DNA of 64,000 bases from Chromera velia. Lineage: Eukaryota > Sar > Chromeraceae. The notes below the pieces were generated by a model that was not told where the DNA came from, did no database searches, and worked only from the letters and a program-made list of their open reading frames with translations. The position numbers and the translations under genes are program-made. The stretch spans positions 8,677 through 72,676 of the forward strand of contig JAHBMJ010000510.1 in assembly GCA_018398765.1 (NCBI GenBank). Reading direction: 5' to 3'. Below are positions 58,710 through 64,000 of this stretch, piece by piece. How positions within the stretch are numbered: the stretch's first letter is position 1; each line of letters begins with the position of its first letter.

Positions 58710-61579
58710 GATTGTCGCGCATCTAAGGCCGCCATCAGCGAGCCGGTGAACATCAAGTTCCTCGGCGACCTCACGGTGTACATGGGGCACACTCCATTTG
58801 AACTCTCCAAACGCACCATCACGAAGAGAAGCGACGCCTTGAGGAGGCCCACTGGGATCTCCGTTGCTTTGGGGGAGAGTGTTTCGACCATGAACCTATC
58901 TCCATTGCCGAGATCTTGCTCCGCGAAGCAGTCGCAGTAGGCAGTCAGCCCCAATGGTCGAAGCCATCGGCAAGGCCATCACCAGCGACAGGAGAACAGA
59001 AACGTTCGGCCAATGGGTCTGAGGCCATGTGTTTGGGCGATGTCGATTGTCTGGAGGTCATGTGGGAGGACGGGTGGATCAACAAACCCCGTGTGATTTT
59101 CGAGTTGCGATGTCGTGCTATCGCCCCCCGCATGATCGCCTGGCTTGAGAGACGCCTTGACGATCTAGATCCCGTCTCCCCCCCACCCCATTCATCTCGT
59201 CGGACTCCCTCTTCTTTCCTGTCGAGATCGACAGAGAGCTCCTCTTCCCCTCCGACGACGCCCCAGTTTCTGTCTGCCCGTCTGTTTCTCTCCCTGCACA
59301 GGGGGGGTGGCGGTGTGTGGGTGAGTGAGGGAGTGAGAAAGCGTCGGACTGTCAGCCGTCGTCTTCTCAAAGAGCTTCCTTCTGGCTGCTTCGAGTCGTC
59401 TCATGGGTCCGCAGACGCAGGGGGAAGAAGGAGAAAGAGAAGGAACAGAAGCTCCAGGATGCAGCAATTCGGAAGCAGGTTGGTCTGTCTGCATGCATAC
59501 GGAAAAAATGTCCGCGCGGCCATGGTTGCGACCCGTTTGGTAGCTTTGCGTCTACCGGCTCTATTCGCCCCCCCTCCCCTCCTCTTCCATGTTTCTTCTT
59601 GTGCTCTTCTCAGCACTTGTCCATGTGGTATGCCTATTTGTCAGCTTCCCTTCACTGCGTCATCCTTTCTTTCCATCCTTCCATCCGAAACTTATTTTTT
59701 TGTTCTTTTATCTCTGTGTTTTTTCTTTTATTGCATGGGCGATGAATGAATCCTTCCACCCTGTATGCAAATCCCTGCAGAGTGCTTCTCATGGAGGGTT
59801 GATCGACATTCTAGTCACGCCTCAACAGACACGGCGGGCAGAGCAGTCCCGTGCTCTGCTAGTGCGCCTGCATGCGTCTCGAGGGATGCATAGTGCACAA
59901 GGACCGCGTAGGACTCCCTGACTACCCGATTCTGTCTCTGGAGCCCGTGGTGGAAGACAGAGAACGCACAGAGCTGCGGATCTCTGAAGTCCAGAGAGAG
60001 ACTCCCGTGGCGGCGTCTCTCCCTGCATGCAATTGCCGAAGGAGACCAGAAGAACCCTGCGATCGGGGACCCTTCACAGAGCAGTTCCTCATGTGCAATC
60101 GGGAGAGGTAACTCTGGAGGGGAGAATGGGGTTGGGCAATTGGCGGGGAAAGAGAATAAAGCGGAGAATGAGGACTACGAGGTCGGACTCTGTCGTTCCT
60201 TTGGTCTGTTGGATGTTTTTGGATCTGGAGACAGAAGTAAGCAGAAGAAGCACAAAGGAGACGGCAAGTTCATCTGCAGCGGTTCAAGATTCCATTGAAG
60301 GCAGAAATCTTGGATGAGGCCCGGTCAGTTTGAGGGGGGGTCTTTTGTGAGTTGTCTCTCTTTCTCTTTTTCGTTGGTCGGGATGCTTTTGACGAGATGG
60401 GATGTGAGGTTTCTACCTTTTGTCACTCTCTGTGTCTATTTGCCGTCTCCTTTGTGTTCGGCGTGGATGCTTGTATGTATGTTCCTGCCAATGCTCTTTT
60501 GAGTGCGTGAATGGAGAGAGAAGAAGGAGACCTCAACTCAGGGCGCACCGGTCATCCTCCCTGCATTTTCCCTCTGTGTACCTGCTTCCTTCCTTCTCCT
60601 TCCTTCCTCCTCTCATCTGCTGCAGCTATGAACGGGAGACTGCGAAGGACACACAGGTGGAGGCCGACCTCGCCTCCACCATCACTCAGGTAGCTCAGCG
60701 AGGCCGCAACATCCATCGTCTATACTCTCTTCTGGGAGTTTCACGAGACTACCAAGTCACGTCGGAAAGCGAGAGAGAGACGGGAAGGGAAGGGGAGGGG
60801 AAAGGGAGAGAGGCGCGGGGTGAGAAAGGACATTGATGGACCCGAGATGCTCATTCCCATCAGCTCCGACGATGACGAGGATGACGATGACCAAGACGAC
60901 GGGTCGTCTCTCCAGTCTGCCGATCCGGTTAGGATCCGCCCTGACATTCTCGAAGAAGCCTTCCGTCGCTACGAGACTGAGATGGCAGAGCGGCGGGCCC
61001 AAGCGCGCAGCAGCAGCAACAGCAGCAGTGGCCGGGTACGAAGGCCCCTGTGACTTTGATCCCCTCCCCACGGCCCCCTGTGGATCCCTCGACCGCCTCC
61101 CAACCTCCTCCGTAGGAGCCTCTTCTCACGCCGCCTCTGGCAGTGATCCCCTCGACACCCTTATTCACCGCCTCTTCCCTGCTACCCATCGATCTGTCAC
61201 AGCTCCCCTCCCCAACATTCCAGAAGGACCCCTCCAGCCTGACTCGACACGACCCGACATCAAACAACAGCAGCAGCAGCAGCAGCAGCAAGCGAGGAGG
61301 CCTGGTGATCCGGAAGTGATGGACCTCTCATCCGATCAGGAGGAAGGGGGCGAAGGAGACGGAGACGCGACGATGAATCGTCTGCCTCGATCGAAACTCG
61401 ATGAAGAGCGAGGCAGCTGGGTGAAGCAGGAGGAGCCCCGAGCTCCTCCCAGAAGGTCTCGAGCCGATTCTGAATCGAGACGACCTTTCCCCTGTCGAGC
61501 AACGAGGGGACCGATCGAGAAGAGAGACTGGCGAGACGGGACGAAGATCCCCGTCTCCGTCGGTCAATGTCTCGATTGA
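58710..61579 (+). CDS. Cys-rich and acidic protein with short introns, unknown function
   Basis: I do not recognise the protein. Exon-like blocks in order: 58,710 onward (DCRASKAAISEP, NIKFLGDLT); from about 58,829 HWDLRCFGGECFDHEPISIAEILLREA through WLERRLDDLD; a Lys/Glu block ending KEQKLQDAAIRKQ at 59,478; 59,781-59,814 (SASHGGLIDIL); 59,863-60,107 (MRLEGCIVHKDRVGL, then CNCRRRPEEPC with FLMCNRE); 60,626-60,689 (YERETAKDTQVEADLAS); about 60,739-61,035 (acidic SSDDDEDDDDQDDG); 61,238-61,579 (poly-Gln, MDLSSDQEEGG, stop). Joins at 59,478/59,781, 60,107/60,626 and 61,035/61,238 agree in phase; others need introns of only about 49-90 bp. The C.C....C.....C spacing recalls AWS or pre-SET zinc segments, but no SET domain is seen. 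SSDDDE and MDLSSDQEE look like SUMO-interaction-type motifs. Confidence 0.45.
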
Positions 61580-62129
61580 TTCTCTGAAGGGGGACGCGAG
61601 AATTTTGATGTCAAGATTCGGCTCGACCAATTCGCTCTCTGCCTGCAGACAGAGAAAGAGAAACGCACACATACATGCAGGGAGGGGACGAGAGAGATTG
61701 GTGTGAGGACACGCTCATCCATCATCTGCAAGTCGGTCGCGTTGTTTGCCTGCCTCACTGAATCCATGCTCGGGAGACAAGTGTTGGGTTTTCATGCTCC
61801 TTTCTTTTTCTCGATGGGGACATAGGGAAAAGAAAGAAAACGCGCGGAAAGCAGATAGGAGATGACAAGAAATCTTTTGCTCTCTTTGATTTTGTGCTGC
61901 TGCTACTGTTGCTGCTGTGTGCGTGCGTGCGTGATCGTGCCGAGTGGGAAGATGTCGGATGGATGGTGCGAGATGGAAGAAAACTGAAATGTTCGCGTCC
62001 ACATGTACCCACCCATACAATGAAAAGAGAAGATCTAAGGTAGACCGACTGTCGCTTGGCGCTCTTTCACGCATACAGACAAGCGCTGCTTCACCTGCTT
62101 TCTCCCGTTCATTTCCCTGCTGGCTGCAG
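61580..62129. other. Intergenic or intron, no gene seen
   Basis: After the TGA at 61,577. Contains GTGCGTGCGTGCGTG and GCTGCTGCTAC short repeats. No convincing plus-strand frame. Confidence 0.4.
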
Positions 62130-64000
62130 GTGCCGCAACGAGGAGTGGGGGGGGGGAAACGGTGGCGCTCCGTGGCTGCCAAAGTCAAGCCGGAGAGTCT
62201 AGGCACTTCCTGAGATCTCTGCGTGGGTCTGCGGCTTCCTCTGGAGAGCAACCACAAGAACACACTGGTGACCGAAGCGAGGATCGTCTCCTTGCAAGGG
62301 CTGCAAGCATAAGTTCTCCATGCAAGATCTTCGGACAGCAGTGCAGAACGTGCGGAGGGAACGGTATTATTCTGCATTGCGAGATCAGGGACATGCAGGG
62401 AGTGAGAGAGTGAGTGAGTGAGAGAATGAGGGAGTGAGTGAGTCAGTGTGTGAATGAGTGGGGGAGTGAGCCTTTCTTTTTATTGGTTGGCTGGATCGAA
62501 AACAGACTTCAAGGAGCGCATTTTTTGCCTGTGAATTGGGTCTTCACTTTGTCTTGCCTCTCGAATGCAGCGTTGGCCTCTCTTCTGTCCCGAGCGATGA
62601 TTGGTTCTGCCCTGAGTGTCGCCTCGCCAAGCATGTCAGTGGGATTTTCCGGCCAGCTGCAATGCAACCAATCCGGCCTTTCAAAGTTCACAGACAAACG
62701 TTTTTGATGGTTCTCCTCTCCTTTTTTCGTTTGCTCGTTTCGGTCCTTTTCCCCCGCGTTCCCTTTGTTGTTTCTTTTATCCCGCTTTCTCGCTTCTTTC
62801 CTCCGTTTCCTCCGTTCCGTGCAGCAGGAAAGCTCTCTCAAGGAGATCAAAGCCAAAATCACCTCGAGGAAAGGAAAGAAGACGACTGCAGCCGATCGAG
62901 AGAACCCTCCTTCCTCTTTCTCCGAGGAATCCCCCCCAAAGCGGCTGGACAGGCTCGGAGCAGCACCTCTCCCCTCGTCTGCACAGCAAAAAGTACACTC
63001 TCCCTGTCCACGAGAAACAGGCATCATGCTGACACCCGCTCTTCCCTTCACGTCGATGCCAAGGGCAGCCCCAACTCAGCAGCATGTGGAGGAGCCGATG
63101 AGCCGCATGCCAGACATTCGGCCCCCAAAAAGGCTCGGATCCGAATGGCTCCTTTCGAGAGAATTTTCCCAAATTAACAGCAGAACACCCATGCTGCCCG
63201 CGCGCCTTCCGCCCTCCGTCGGTCCAGCCTCGCCTGCATCGACCCTCAATCAATTTCACACGAGCAAGGGCAAACATAAGCGATCGAAAGGTGGAGATGT
63301 CCATTTTTTGGTTGAACCCCAGGCGTGCAAGATTGTGAAGAAAGAGTAAACGACGACGCCCGCAGCAGAGCCGCCGAAAACGAAGCCCGCCGTTTGCTTC
63401 ATCTGCCACAAGAAAGGTCCTCAGATCCAACCGCTGCCGAGTGAGTGGTTGTGTGAGTGTGGCTGGGTGAGTGAGTGATTGTGGGAGAGTGTACGTGAGT
63501 GATTGTATGAGTGAGTGAGTGAGTGAGTGAGTGAGTGAGTGAGCGAGCGCGTGAATGATTGTGTGTGTGAGTGAGTGAGTGATTGTACGAGTGACTGTGT
63601 GAGTGAGTGAGTGAGTGAGTGAGTGTGTGAGTGAGTGAGTGAGTGAGTGAGTGATTGTGTAAGTGAGTGAGTGAGTGGTTGTGTAAGTAAGTGAGTGAGT
63701 GAGTGAGTGAGTGAGTGAGTGGTTGTGTGCATGAGTGAGTGGCTGTGTGAGTGAGCGAGTTCGTGACTGTGTGAGTGAGTGAGTGAGTGTGTGAGTGTGT
63801 GAGTGAGTGATTCAATTCATCCTCCCTCCCGCCCTCCCTCCCTCCCTCCTTCCTCTTTGCTCTGCAGGTGTTGCAACATGATCAAAGAGGGTGAGGAGGA
63901 CGAGAAGATTGCCTCCAAGCACCGAAAGGCCCGCTATGTCGTCAACGGCATCCGGTACACCTGGGTTGAGTTCGGCAACTGCCGTCAAGTCCCGAAGAAG
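62130..64000 (+). CDS. Partial gene with PHD-finger-like exon, runs off the window
   Basis: Blocks: from a GGCTGCAG acceptor at 62,129 to about 62,410 (Ser/Gly-rich, then CRTCGGNGIILHC); after AATGCAG at about 62,570 the segment VGLSSVPSDDWFCPECRLA, which matches the last half of a PHD finger (P..DWFC..C); after GTGCAG near 62,823 QESSLKEIKAKITSRKGKK and a long Ser/Pro/Lys stretch to about 63,349; CFICHKKGPQIQPLPSE near 63,395; and after CTGCAG at 63,867 CCNMIKEGEEDEKIASKHRK and RYVVNGIRYTWVEFGNC, still open at the window end. PHD fingers read histone tails, so a chromatin role is likely. The middle PHD ligands (C, H..C) are not clear, and an in-frame TAA near 63,347 must be spliced out or marks an end. 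Confidence 0.45.
62403..62466. repeat. GAGTGA minisatellite
   Basis: GAGTGA/GTGA units directly after the exon with CRTCGGNG; several copies make GT donors (AGA before GTGAGT). Confidence 0.8.
63438..63812. repeat. GAGTGA/GTGA minisatellite in an intron
   Basis: About 375 bp of GTGA-based repeat fills the intron between the CFICHKKG exon and the CCNMIKEG exon. The minus frames (SLTHSLTH) are shadows. Confidence 0.9.

Noticed and set aside
56706-61100. Cluster of frameshifts suggesting a decayed gene
   Set aside because: On closer reading several frame changes are explained by phase-consistent GT-AG introns (for example 61,036-61,237), so decay is not required.
61715-62377. 220-codon minus frame
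   Set aside because: Mixed composition without motifs; overlaps the plus-strand PHD-type exon, and no splice support.
63399-63815. 138-codon SLTHSLTH minus frame
   Set aside because: Direct translation of the GAGTGA minisatellite.

Overview
This is a nuclear contig of a unicellular eukaryote. Genes are split by canonical GT-AG introns of about 50 to 400 bp, often with GTCAGT or GTGAGT donors. Coding DNA is GC-balanced to GC-rich and alternates with AT-rich islands, long microsatellites and purine tracts. A chromerid or related alveolate alga would fit: the TGCATGCA motif recurs in clusters, as in apicomplexan promoters, and the proteins are large and rich in low complexity. The species cannot be fixed from sequence alone. 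I saw no rRNA or tRNA gene, CRISPR array or bacterial-type operon.

Left part (1-24 kb): a possible small gene (214-555), a two-exon gene of unknown function (2.8-4.7 kb), then the most striking locus, a minus-strand gene from 20,101 down to about 5.1 kb. I could follow it in frame through five exons, giving about 4,725 aa. It holds five tandem modules of 576-681 aa, each apparently made of several degenerate KH-like units, followed by a C-terminal C3HC4 RING finger whose cysteines lie on two exons. Only 97 bp separate its start from that of a divergent nine-exon gene (20,199-24,045, 393 aa) with a U-box-like domain. The pair looks like two ubiquitin-ligase-type genes sharing one promoter, one of them probably RNA-binding.

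Middle (24-39.5 kb): AT-rich DNA, purine tracts, a small gene resembling a free-standing dynein stalk and microtubule-binding domain (26,093-26,605), and a nest of mobile elements. A broken Ty1/Copia fossil (28,400-38,568) has two 228-bp LTRs and a TCTTT target duplication. Inside it sits a 4.15-kb non-autonomous element with about 50-bp inverted ends, which carries a 183-bp MITE-like foldback and several satellites. Two copies of another MITE (TIR starting CCATGGGCGACA, TA target) lie on either side of the Copia fossil.

Right part (39.5-64 kb): a poorly resolved region with a gap of Ns, then a five-exon arginase gene (45,236 to 42,934, 410 aa, all six manganese ligands present). Next is an eight-exon plus-strand gene (46,005-53,807, 1,651 aa) with ankyrin-like repeats and a 29-residue tandem repeat. 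From about 54.3 kb to the window end there are exons of one or more further plus-strand genes (RS dipeptides, Cys-rich segments, a PHD-finger C-terminal half, a Cys-rich segment running off the edge). Exact joins there are uncertain.
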